Shown in pieces: positions 55,915 to 64,000 of a stretch of 64,000 bases of DNA. This stretch comes from JACKHA01 sp041401985 (GTDB taxonomy: Bacteria; Planctomycetota; Phycisphaerae; Phycisphaerales; UBA1924), in the NCBI GenBank assembly GCA_041401985.1, contig JAWKTE010000014.1:55979-119978 (forward strand), written 5' to 3'. The position numbers and the translations under genes are program-made. Under the pieces are notes generated by a model that made no database searches, was not told the DNA's origin, and worked only from the letters and a program-made list of their open reading frames with translations. Numbering within the stretch: the stretch's first letter is position 1; every line of letters starts with the position of its first letter.

Positions 55915-56940
55915 TCACGCGACGCCGCAGAGGCGGTACAGCACCCGGGCGCCGACGTTCGCGTCCCACTCCGGCTCGTCGGCCCGCGGGCCGGGGGCGA
56001 CCTCGACCAGATCGAACCCGACGACCTGCTTGCCGCTGGCCTTCAGCGCGGCCAGCACCGCGCTGGCCTGCTGGAACGACAGGCCTCCCGGCACCGGGGT
56101 GCCGGTGTGCGGGCACAGGGCGGGGTCCAGGCCGTCGATGTCGAACGAGACGTACACGCGATCGGGCAGCGCCCCCACCGCTTCGTTGCACAGGTCTTTG
56201 AACGACCCGCCGGCGAGCGTCCGCTCGGCGATGTCGTCGTCGAAGAGCACTCGCACACGCCCATCGCCGCCATCCGCCCCGTGCTCACGCGCGAACGCCC
56301 ACTCCCCCTCGCCGAAGTCCCGGATCCCGACCTGCACGAGCCTGGTCACCTGTGGCAGGCCCGTGATGACGCGGTGCATGATCGAGGCGTGCGAGGTCTC
56401 GAAGCCCTCGAACCGCTCGCGCAGGTCCATGTGGGCGTCGATCTGGAGCACACCGATGGGACCGTGCGCGGCCGCGCACGCCGCGATCGCGCCGAACGAG
56501 ATGGAGTGCTCGCCCCCGAGCAGGGCGGGGACCTTGCCCTCGCGCAGGATGGCCGCGGTCTCGCTGCGGACGTGCTCCTCGATGCGCCGCCCCGCGGCAT
56601 CAACGGCCTGGACCGCTGCGGCGTCGCCGCCCTCGGCCCCGCCCTTCTCGATCAGCGGGAGGGCGATGCGGCGCGTCTGGTCCGAGAGCGTGCGGATCCA
56701 CGCCGGGGCCTCCGGCATGTGGATGCCCTTCTCGTAGACGCGGCCGAACAGGCGGTCGTACAGGTCGACCTGGTGGGAGGCCTCGAGCACCGCGTCGGGG
56801 CCTTTGGCGGTGCCGGTGCGGTACGACGTGGTCGCCTCGTATGGCACGGGCAGGACGATGACTCTCGCGTCATCGCGCGTGCAGGAGAGCCCGAAGAGGC
56901 CCGAGTCCGGGCGTGCGGCGGCGTCGGGATCGAACTGCAT
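55915..56940 (-). CDS. speB: Ureohydrolase (agmatinase/arginase family)
   Basis: 341 aa from the ATG at 56940 (GAGGAGG upstream). The binuclear manganese ligands are intact: GGEHSISFG, IDAHMDLRERFEGFE, SFDIDGLDP. SYRTGTAKGPDAVLEAS and the C-terminal VVGFDLVEVAP are also typical. Probably agmatinase, giving putrescine and urea, but arginase or guanidinobutyrase cannot be excluded. An FKBP gene lies upstream on the same strand. Confidence 0.92.
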   Translation of the reverse strand: MQFDPDAAARPDSGLFGLSCTRDDARVIVLPVPYEATTSYRTGTAKGPDAVLEASHQVDLYDRLFGRVYEKGIHMPEAPAWIRTLSDQTRRIALPLIEKGGAEGGDAAAVQAVDAAGRRIEEHVRSETAAILREGKVPALLGGEHSISFGAIAACAAAHGPIGVLQIDAHMDLRERFEGFETSHASIMHRVITGLPQVTRLVQVGIRDFGEGEWAFAREHGADGGDGRVRVLFDDDIAERTLAGGSFKDLCNEAVGALPDRVYVSFDIDGLDPALCPHTGTPVPGGLSFQQASAVLAALKASGKQVVGFDLVEVAPGPRADEPEWDANVGARVLYRLCGVA

Positions 56941-57002
56941 CGGGGGCCTCCTCGAGTCAGGGAGCCTTGATCGGCGCACACCCGGCGAGATGGGCCCGGG
57001 GC

Positions 57003-57344
57003 CTACTTCACGCCCAGCAGTTCGATCTCGAACCTGAGGTCGGCGCGTGGCGGGATCGTGGGGGGCGAACCGCGCTCGCCGTAGCCCATCGCGTAGGGGA
57101 TGGTCAGCAGTCGCTTGCCGCCGACCTTCATGCCCGGGATGCCCTGACGCCAGCCCTCGATGAGGTTGTCGAGGGGGAACTCGATGGGCGTGCCGCGCTT
57201 GTAGGAGGAGTCGAACTCGGTGCCGTCCATGAGGGTGCCGCGGTAGTGGACCTTGACCTTGGCGTGGGGCTTGCACTCGGCGCCCTGGCCGACGACCGTG
57301 TCCTCGATCATCAGGCGGTCGACGGGCTCGTTCTGGCTGGGCAT
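57003..57344 (-). CDS. FKBP-type peptidyl-prolyl isomerase
   Basis: 113 aa. The FKBP core shows VKVHYRGTLMDGTEFDSSYKRGTPIEF, then LIEGWRQGIPGMKVGGKR and IPYAMGYGERG with LRFEIELLGV. The active-site Tyr, Phe, Asp and Trp are present. No signal peptide, so cytoplasmic. Ribosome site not obvious. It ends 62 nt before the ureohydrolase start. Confidence 0.95.
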   Translation of the reverse strand: MPSQNEPVDRLMIEDTVVGQGAECKPHAKVKVHYRGTLMDGTEFDSSYKRGTPIEFPLDNLIEGWRQGIPGMKVGGKRLLTIPYAMGYGERGSPPTIPPRADLRFEIELLGVK

Positions 57345-57513
57345 GGGTGCTCCGGGCGAGGGGGTGTTGTGCGGATGGAAGCGGCGCGGGCCTGTTGCAA
57401 CGGTAGCGCCGCCGCGCGGCTCGTCCACACGGCTCAGCGACGGGCAGATCGGGGCGAGCCGGGGCCGGGAACGATCATGCTGGGCTCGGGCTGGCCTGGT
57501 CTACCCTTTGCCC

Positions 57514-58050
57514 ATGCGGTGGATCACCCTCATCTCGACCGGCGGCACACTCGAGAAGACCTACAACGAGCGGACCGGCTCGCTCGAGAACAAGAAGTCG
57601 GTCCTGCACCGCCTGCTGCGGCGACTGCGGCTCGAGGATGTCAACGTCAACATCGTCGAACTGATGCAGAAGGACTCGCTGCACATGACCGACCAGGACC
57701 GCGCGCGGATCCTCTCGGCGGTGCGCGACTTCGGCGGCGCGGCCGAGATGGCGACCGAGTCCACCGGCATCGTCGTCACGCACGGGACCGACACGCTCGA
57801 GCGCACCGGGCAGGTGCTGTTCGAGGGCATCCCGTCGCCTCGCGTGCCGATCGTGCTGACCGGGGCGTGGCGCCCCTTCGAACTGGGGCGGAGCGACGCG
57901 CAGCAGAACCTGACCGAGGCGCTGTTCGGCGCGAGCGTGCTGGCCCCGGGCGTGTGGTGCGTGGCCCACGGGCGGGCCCTGGCCTTCCCCGGCGTGGTGA
58001 AGGACCGGGAACGGAACACGTTCGTGCGGCGCGACGAGGCGCCCGCGTAG
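57514..58050 (+). CDS. Single-domain asparaginase homologue
   Basis: 178 aa. The N-terminal domain motifs of type I/II L-asparaginase are kept: ISTGGTLEKTYNE (catalytic Thr of TGGT) and VVTHGTDTLERTGQ (Thr-Asp pair), with VLTGAWRP following. The protein stops where the second, C-terminal domain of a full 330-residue enzyme would begin. It may be a natural one-domain form or a truncated gene; nothing downstream continues it. Confidence 0.88.
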   Translation: MRWITLISTGGTLEKTYNERTGSLENKKSVLHRLLRRLRLEDVNVNIVELMQKDSLHMTDQDRARILSAVRDFGGAAEMATESTGIVVTHGTDTLERTGQVLFEGIPSPRVPIVLTGAWRPFELGRSDAQQNLTEALFGASVLAPGVWCVAHGRALAFPGVVKDRERNTFVRRDEAPA

Positions 58051-58156
58051 GGCACCGCGGCGGCGGCACGTTGCCGCTGCACCATGGCATGCCATGCCGG
58101 GCCGGGGTCGGGTCGGGCCATCGGCGTTCCACACGCGACGCATCCGAGAAAGGAAA

Positions 58157-58185
58157 GGGGCCCGCGAGCGTTGCTCACGGGCCCC
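58157..58185. terminator. Hairpin between convergent genes
   Basis: GGGGCCCG/CGGGCCCC (8 bp) closes an inner GAGC/GCTC stem. It sits between the asparaginase homologue and the surface protein, preceded by GAGAAAGGAAA on the plus strand, which is a T-rich tail when read on the minus strand. Confidence 0.7.
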
Positions 58186-58236
58186 GAGCAGGAGTGTTCT
58201 GGCACGCCCCGTCGAGCGGGGCGGGACGCTTGCCGA

Positions 58237-61200
58237 TCAGTTCCGGAGCAGGACGCGCTCGAGCAGCGAGGCCGACGACTGGACGCCGATGACGAAGCCG
58301 CTGGCGCGGTCGGAGTCGGTCGGCGTGGTCAGCGGGCGGATGGCCTGGAGGAACTGCCAGGAGCCGTTGTTGCCGGGGTAGAACCCGCGGTCGGGCGAGT
58401 TGGCGGCCATGATGTCGAACGTGGCGGACGTGTTGGGCGTGTCGGTGGTCAGACGCAGGCCCATGAGTTCGCCGACGCGCCGGCCGACGGCGGCGGTCAT
58501 GGCGTCGGACAGGGCGGTCAGCCCGGCCTCGTCGGGCGTGAAGGCGAGGTTGGCGAAGGAGGACACGAACACGACGCCCTCGTCCTCGATGTCGCTGTTG
58601 AAGGGGTCGGAGCGCTGGCTGTAGCCGAACTCGGTCTCGGAGGTGAGGTTGATCGGATCGACGCTGTTGGACAGGAAGATGGTCGAGAACGGCTGGAACT
58701 CGAACTCGTTCGGGTCGGTCGAGATGTTCACGTCCAGGCCGAGCTGGTCGAAGGCGTTCTGGAGGTTCGAGACGATGCGCTGCAGGACGAACTCGTTGAC
58801 GGCCACGCCGCCCGAGGTCGTGCCGGTGAAGCCCAGCGCCTTGAGGTCGTAGGCGGTGAGCGAGGTGGACAGGCCGCCGGTCTGGAGCCAGTCGATCTCG
58901 CCGCCGAGGGTCTCGATGAAGATGTTCTGGGTGGTCTTGGTGATCTGGCCGGTGCCGGCGGTGACGATCTCGAGCTGGTAGTCGGTGTTGAAGGCGCCCT
59001 GGACGTAGACGGCGTAGGAGGCGGCGGTGTCGTCGTCGGTGCCGGACTCGCCATCGGCGCCGGCGCGTCCGGCGGCGATGAACTCGATGTAGAAGTCGCC
59101 GTTGGCGTCGAAGCCGTACTCGATCGGGCCGTTGTCGCTCAGGACGGTGTTCGGCTCGCCGCCGACGCCGGTGAACTGCGACGGCGAGGCGAAGAGCAGG
59201 CCGTCGTCGATGCCGGTGCTGGACGTCGTGTCGAAGATGCCGAGCTGGACGACGGAGGTGACGTCGATCGGGAGGAACCCGGAGTCGACGGTCTTGCTGC
59301 CCAGGTCGCCGCCGACCTCGCTGACCTTGAGGGTCACGCGGACGACCGAGCCGTTGGCGATGGTGGCGCGGTTGTTGAGGTGGTAGACGTCCAGGTCGCC
59401 GTAGGGTGTGTTGGGCACACCGGAGAGCCCGCCCGGTCCGATGGCCGAGGCGATGGTGGTGGTCAGGGTGCCGCCAGCGCGGGTCGAGGTGACGCCGAGG
59501 GAGTTGGAGCCGGTGACGACCTGCTGGCCCTGGGCGTTGGTGGTGAGAGTGAAGGAGTAGTCGCCGACGGTGATGACCTGGCCCGGCGAGGTGAACTGGT
59601 TGGCGGGCGGGGCGTTGACGATGGCGGTGCCGTCGCCCGAGTCGGTGTCGGCCGAGAATCCGCTGTCGAAGTCGTCGAAGACCTCGATCGTGAACGAGTA
59701 TGGCCCGAGGGTGCTGGGCTGGGCGCTCGACGGGTTCGTGACCGTGCCCGTGGCGCCGACGCTGCCCGCGCCCTCGCCGATGGCGATGTAGTAGACGCCC
59801 GACTGGCGGATGTAGTACGACTCGGCGAATGTGGCGTCGAGCGAGCGGAAGTCGAGCCCGCCGGCGATGAGGGTCGTGACCTGGGCGCCGGTGGCCCCCT
59901 GCCCGCCCGAGTTGAGCAGCACGCGCGGGGCCTGCTGGGCGGCGCCCTGCATGGCGCCGAGCTGCAGGATCTGGCCCGCCTGGAGGGTGATCTTGTAGAG
60001 GTCGGTGTCGCCGGCGAAGCGGAAGAAGTTGACGTTCTGGTCGGCGTGGTCGCCGATGGAGCCTCGGATGACGACCGGCGCGTTCACGTCGGGCAGGCTG
60101 TCGCGGACATCCTCGCGGTCGAGGACCACGTCGAGGTCGACCGGGCCGTAGTAGTCGACGGAGTGGACGAGGTTGCCGCCCTGGAAGATGTTGGCGGTGC
60201 CGGGATTGAGTTTGTCGCCGGCGTCGCCGACGATCTCGGCGATGTTGTAGTCGTCGCCGCGGGCGAACCCGTCGCCATTTCCGTCGAGGCGGGCGCTCGA
60301 CAGGCTGCCGCGGATGACGGCGTCGTCGATGACGAAGTTGAACACGCCCACCGCCGGGGTGCCCGGCGTGATGGGCAGGTTGGCCTCGGTCACGTCGCGG
60401 GAGAACGTCACGATGGCGGCGTTCTGGTTCGCGTCGTAGCGGAGCGTGTAGTCCTCGCCCGAGATCAGGAAGACCTGGACCTGCCCGCCCTGGCGGACCT
60501 CGCGGATCGAGAGGGCGGTGTCGAGCGTGGCCTGGTCGATGGCCTGGTTGAAGAAGATGGTGGCGACGAACTGGTCGTTCTCGAGGCCGACGACCACCTC
60601 GTCGACCTGGATCTCCAGCGGCTGGAAACCCAGCTCGCGGGTCTCGAAGTTCAGTTGGTTCTGGGCGGGCTGGCCCGCGATGGTCACGCCGCGGAGCGAG
60701 CCCGTCGACGCGACGCGGTAGGACTCGGTGAAGCGGTTGGAGCCCACGCGGTTGCCGACGATCGTGACCGTGCCGATGGTCGAGCGGCCCGCGGCGACCG
60801 CGTCGTCGGCGGTGCCGAAGAACCCGTCCGGCCCGCGGAGCAGGCCCGCGACGATGTCGGACTCCTCGAAGTTGCCGCCGATGAACACCGAGCCGAGGAA
60901 GCCGGAGGTGACGCGGTCGGCGTCGAGCCGCGACCCGCCGATCTCGCCATCGGCGCCGAGGTCGCCCCCGACGATGATCGCCGAGTCGAACACGTTGCCG
61001 TTGATGCGGACGGCCTGGACGGTCTGGTTGCCCCCGGTGTTGCCGCCGGAGGCGTTGGAGCCGCCCAGGAAGTCGCCGACCGAGACGCGGGTGCGGCTGA
61101 GTTCGCCGGCGGTGAGCGAGCCGAGGCGCGAGCCGACGCGGATGAGGGCGTTGGCGACCGTGCCCGTGACGTTGATGGCGTTGGCCTCGCGGGCGATGAC

Positions 61201-64000
61201 GATCACGCCCCGGTCCTGCCCGGTGATGGCGATCGTGCCGACGTTGGTCGCGGCGATGGTCGCCTCGTTGCGCAGGGCCAGGTTCGGATCGCCGAACGAG
61301 CCGGTGATGTTGACCGACGCGACGTCCTTGGCGGCGAACGAGCCGCGGAGGAAGTCGTTGACCACGCGGAGCGTGCCCAGGTTGCCGCCGTAGACGACCC
61401 GGCCGCTGGTGGTCAGGCCGGTGGCGGTCAGGGTGGTGCCGTCGGCGTCGATGACGATGTTGGAGTTGCCGGCAAGGATGGCGTTGATGGTCAGCGTGCC
61501 GACCGAGGCGTCGTCGTTGGTGACGATGTTGAGGTTCGAGAGCGTCTGGCCGTTGGTGGACGTGACCACCAGGCTGCTGGCCAGCGTGGTGTCGATGAGG
61601 CTGATGGTGCGGGTACTGGAGTTCCAGACCGCGCGGCCCGGGCCGGCGAACGCGAGCGTCGCCCGCTCGCCGCCGCCCAGGTTGATGTTGAGCGACGCCC
61701 CGATGTTGGTCCCGTTGGGGTTGTTCTTGGCGACCAGCGCGTCCTCGGCCTTCAGCCCGCCACCGTTGACGCGGATCCCATCGCCGCTGACGCTCGAAAC
61801 GATGTCGCTGCGGACCACCGCGTCGCGGGTCGAGCCGCCGACGGTGAACGAGCCGACGGTCGAGCGGCCGAGGGCGACCAGGTCGTCCTTGGTGTTGTAC
61901 ACGCCGTCGTCGCCGGCGAGCACGCCGGCCAGGAGCTGCACGTCGGTAGCGCGTCCGGCGATGGAGACGCTGTTGATGTTGCCGGCCTGGAGGATGTCGG
62001 AATCGTCGCCCGTGCCGCCCGGACGCTGGTCGGCGCCCAGATCGAGCACGCCCGCGATGATCTGCAGGCTGGCCCCGTCGCCGCCCACGACGACGCTGTC
62101 GACCAGGTCGCCCGCGACCACGTACGACGCGAACCCGCTGGTGGCGTTGTCGCGCGTGAAGCCCTCGGCGATGGTGATCGACTGCACGGCGCGGCCCGCG
62201 TGGAACCCGGCCTCGAAGACCGACCCGCCCGTGACCGCGACGCTGATGATGTTCCGCCCGGCGCCGATGCGCGGGCCCTGGATCGCCGCGGCCGCCGCGA
62301 CGCCGACCGGCACGCGGTTGCGGAGGCTGTCGTAGTTCTGGTTCGCGTTGAACGCGGGGTTCACGCCGATGTCGCCGAACACGCCGTCGGCGCCGGCGAC
62401 GACCTGCAGCGAGACCAGGTCGTAATCGGCGTACACGTCGCCGTAGAGGTTGCCGTTGGTGATGACCAGGCTGGTGATGTCGCCGTCGTAGGCGGCGATG
62501 GTGTTGGGGCGGGCCGCGTCGCCGCGGAGGAACGAGCCGTTGTTGATGGCGATCGAGGCGATGCCGCCGGTGTAGGAGATGATCGAGCCGCCGAAGTCGC
62601 CGTTGATCACGACGTTGGTGATCGCGCCGAAGGCGATGATCGAGCCCTGGCCGATCTGGTTGTTCGCGGGCTTCGCCGACGCGGCGCCGAGGGTGACGGC
62701 CCCACCGATGGTCTGGCCCACGCGGACGTCCGAGTAGAGCTGCCCGTTCGGAGCGGTCAGCGTCGTGAGGTTGCCGCGGACGAGCACAACGGTGGGGTCG
62801 GCCTGGCGACCGATGTGGCGACCGGCGATCAGCGCGGACAGCCCGCGGCTGATGTCGGTGTCGAGGACCAGGTCGCGCCCGGCCGAGAGCGTGCCGACCG
62901 TGCCGCGCCCGGTGGTGGTGCGGATCCGGGCGTCCAGATCGCCGGTCGTGGTCGTGATGGTGCCGATCGGCCCGGAGGCGATGAACTCCGAGTCGAGGAT
63001 CGAGTTGGCCGCCGAGACGAGGTCGAGGCGACCGTTCGGGCCGCTGATGCGGACAATGGTGTTGGTGATCGAATCGCCGGCCGCGAGGCTGAGGATCTGG
63101 TTGCCGGTGAACTCGGAGTGGCGGATCGACCCGCCGATGACGCCGGCCTCCAGGCGGCCGAACACGAGCTTGGACCCGCGGATCGATCCGGTGATCGACA
63201 GCGACGGGATCTCGTTGTCGACCTGGAACTCGGAGCGGGTGATGAACCCGGCCGCGACTTCCTGCGTGATCGAGCCGACCACGTCCACGACGGTGTCGCG
63301 GATGTCGCCCGTGGGGGTCTGCGTGCGGATCGAACCCAGGTCCGAGCCGACCAGGATGATGCTGGGGCGGAACTCGAAGTCCGATCCCGAGAGGGTGGAG
63401 TTGCGGTAGCCGGTCGCGGTGATGGTGCCGGCGTCGGTCTGCGCGTTGAAGCGGGAGGCGTCGAAGAACCCGTTGACCAGGTCGAACTCGTTGATGTTGA
63501 GGCCGACGACCTCCGAGCGGAAGAAGTTCGAGTTGGTGCCCGTGACGCGATCGACGGTGCCGGTCAGGGTCCGGGCGTCGTCGTAGCTGATCGAGATCCA
63601 GAACCCGTCGAGCAGGCCCGCGCCGATGATCGCATCGGCGTAGTTGCCGTCCTGCAGGAACGTCCGCCCGATCGCCGGCGTGCCGACGGGGTTGACGGTG
63701 TTGGCCACGTTGGCCGCCCAGATGCGCCCGGAGATGCTCGCGGCCCGCCCGGCGAACGTGCCGCCGGTGACCTCGATGATCTGGTTGGCGGCCATGATCG
63801 TGCCGCTCGACAGCGGCGCGTACTGGTCGCCCCGGAGCCCGTCGCCGACCTCGACGCGGACGATGTTGGCCGCGTACACCGAGCCCACGATCCCGTGGAA
63901 CTCGCCGATCGGCGTGAAGTTGTCGGTGTTGACCACCAGCTCGGTCAGCGTGCCGTCGCCGCCCTGGAGGATCAGGTCGCCCACGACGCCGCCCACGCGG
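58237..64000 (-). CDS. Giant secreted surface protein, C-terminal part (truncated by window edge)
   Basis: At least 1920 aa, start not in the window. The first 1,150 visible residues are repeats of short beta strands rich in Asn, Gly, Thr and Val (ITNVVINGDFGGSIISYTGG, GRSTVGSFTVGGST), as in right-handed beta-helix surface proteins. A PPC-like domain follows (NFFRFAGDTDLYKITLQAGQ; near 1310-1440). The last 200 residues resemble a metalloprotease module whose HExxH is replaced by GRRVGELMGLR, with the Met-turn-like DIMAAN. Likely exported; adhesive or structural role inferred. Confidence 0.85.
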   Translation of the reverse strand, partial: RVGGVVGDLILQGGDGTLTELVVNTDNFTPIGEFHGIVGSVYAANIVRVEVGDGLRGDQYAPLSSGTIMAANQIIEVTGGTFAGRAASISGRIWAANVANTVNPVGTPAIGRTFLQDGNYADAIIGAGLLDGFWISISYDDARTLTGTVDRVTGTNSNFFRSEVVGLNINEFDLVNGFFDASRFNAQTDAGTITATGYRNSTLSGSDFEFRPSIILVGSDLGSIRTQTPTGDIRDTVVDVVGSITQEVAAGFITRSEFQVDNEIPSLSITGSIRGSKLVFGRLEAGVIGGSIRHSEFTGNQILSLAAGDSITNTIVRISGPNGRLDLVSAANSILDSEFIASGPIGTITTTTGDLDARIRTTTGRGTVGTLSAGRDLVLDTDISRGLSALIAGRHIGRQADPTVVLVRGNLTTLTAPNGQLYSDVRVGQTIGGAVTLGAASAKPANNQIGQGSIIAFGAITNVVINGDFGGSIISYTGGIASIAINNGSFLRGDAARPNTIAAYDGDITSLVITNGNLYGDVYADYDLVSLQVVAGADGVFGDIGVNPAFNANQNYDSLRNRVPVGVAAAAAIQGPRIGAGRNIISVAVTGGSVFEAGFHAGRAVQSITIAEGFTRDNATSGFASYVVAGDLVDSVVVGGDGASLQIIAGVLDLGADQRPGGTGDDSDILQAGNINSVSIAGRATDVQLLAGVLAGDDGVYNTKDDLVALGRSTVGSFTVGGSTRDAVVRSDIVSSVSGDGIRVNGGGLKAEDALVAKNNPNGTNIGASLNINLGGGERATLAFAGPGRAVWNSSTRTISLIDTTLASSLVVTSTNGQTLSNLNIVTNDDASVGTLTINAILAGNSNIVIDADGTTLTATGLTTSGRVVYGGNLGTLRVVNDFLRGSFAAKDVASVNITGSFGDPNLALRNEATIAATNVGTIAITGQDRGVIVIAREANAINVTGTVANALIRVGSRLGSLTAGELSRTRVSVGDFLGGSNASGGNTGGNQTVQAVRINGNVFDSAIIVGGDLGADGEIGGSRLDADRVTSGFLGSVFIGGNFEESDIVAGLLRGPDGFFGTADDAVAAGRSTIGTVTIVGNRVGSNRFTESYRVASTGSLRGVTIAGQPAQNQLNFETRELGFQPLEIQVDEVVVGLENDQFVATIFFNQAIDQATLDTALSIREVRQGGQVQVFLISGEDYTLRYDANQNAAIVTFSRDVTEANLPITPGTPAVGVFNFVIDDAVIRGSLSSARLDGNGDGFARGDDYNIAEIVGDAGDKLNPGTANIFQGGNLVHSVDYYGPVDLDVVLDREDVRDSLPDVNAPVVIRGSIGDHADQNVNFFRFAGDTDLYKITLQAGQILQLGAMQGAAQQAPRVLLNSGGQGATGAQVTTLIAGGLDFRSLDATFAESYYIRQSGVYYIAIGEGAGSVGATGTVTNPSSAQPSTLGPYSFTIEVFDDFDSGFSADTDSGDGTAIVNAPPANQFTSPGQVITVGDYSFTLTTNAQGQQVVTGSNSLGVTSTRAGGTLTTTIASAIGPGGLSGVPNTPYGDLDVYHLNNRATIANGSVVRVTLKVSEVGGDLGSKTVDSGFLPIDVTSVVQLGIFDTTSSTGIDDGLLFASPSQFTGVGGEPNTVLSDNGPIEYGFDANGDFYIEFIAAGRAGADGESGTDDDTAASYAVYVQGAFNTDYQLEIVTAGTGQITKTTQNIFIETLGGEIDWLQTGGLSTSLTAYDLKALGFTGTTSGGVAVNEFVLQRIVSNLQNAFDQLGLDVNISTDPNEFEFQPFSTIFLSNSVDPINLTSETEFGYSQRSDPFNSDIEDEGVVFVSSFANLAFTPDEAGLTALSDAMTAAVGRRVGELMGLRLTTDTPNTSATFDIMAANSPDRGFYPGNNGSWQFLQAIRPLTTPTDSDRASGFVIGVQSSASLLERVLLRN

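Overview
The window reads as a GC-rich chromosome fragment from a planctomycete, most likely of the Phycisphaerae/Phycisphaerales lineage. Grounds: three secreted proteins end in paired dockerin-like repeats that terminate in Ala-Gly-Cys; an ECF sigma factor is translationally coupled to a WD40 Ser/Thr kinase; EF-Tu has the Switch I region I associate with planctomycetes; several small conserved genes look planctomycetal; and intergenic palindromic repeats are abundant. This is read from the protein sequences without any database search.

Layout. 0.1-12 kb: two signalling cassettes (ECF sigma plus a membrane alpha-2-macroglobulin; ECF sigma plus a WD40 kinase) flank a secreted FG-GAP/dockerin protein. 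12-20 kb: cupin, duplicated YHS protein, UDG-superfamily protein, a frameshifted dockerin protein, lipoproteins, LpxI and an Mrr-type nuclease. 20.1-22.9 kb: a 2781-bp IS1595-like transposon with 23-bp terminal inverted repeats and an exact 8-bp target duplication. 23-33 kb: superoxide dismutase, a repeat-rich spacer, another dockerin protein, AtoE, then nusG, secE, tRNA-Trp, rpmG, tuf and tRNA-Thr, with an opposite-strand beta-lactamase-family gene inserted. 33-44.7 kb: tatD-lgt-queD, an RND efflux pair, Fur and LysR regulators, rhodanese and lipoprotein genes. 44.8-52 kb: a RelE/XRE-like toxin-antitoxin pair, endonuclease IV, a TPR lipoprotein, a possible globin-like protein, NadA, a Phd/VapC pair and tRNA-Lys. 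52-64 kb: SNF2 helicase, a ureohydrolase, FKBP, a one-domain asparaginase homologue and the C-terminal part of a giant surface protein running off the edge.

The most unusual locus is the transposon. Besides its ISXO2-type transposase it carries a DUF3800 protein, a small basic protein, a putative winged-helix protein and two tRNA genes. One tRNA has an obvious leucine body (long variable arm, A73) but a UGG proline anticodon. The other is a short-variable-arm tRNA, resembling tRNA-Asn, with a GCU serine anticodon. Each differs from its presumed parent by one change at the middle anticodon base, so they are candidate missense tRNAs travelling as transposon cargo. The element has inserted in the T-tract of the sod terminator.

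Several genes overlap by 4 nt (GTGA, ATGA or TTGA), marking translationally coupled pairs. Starts were chosen from Shine-Dalgarno motifs and signal peptides where possible. No rRNA, CRISPR array or prophage was seen.
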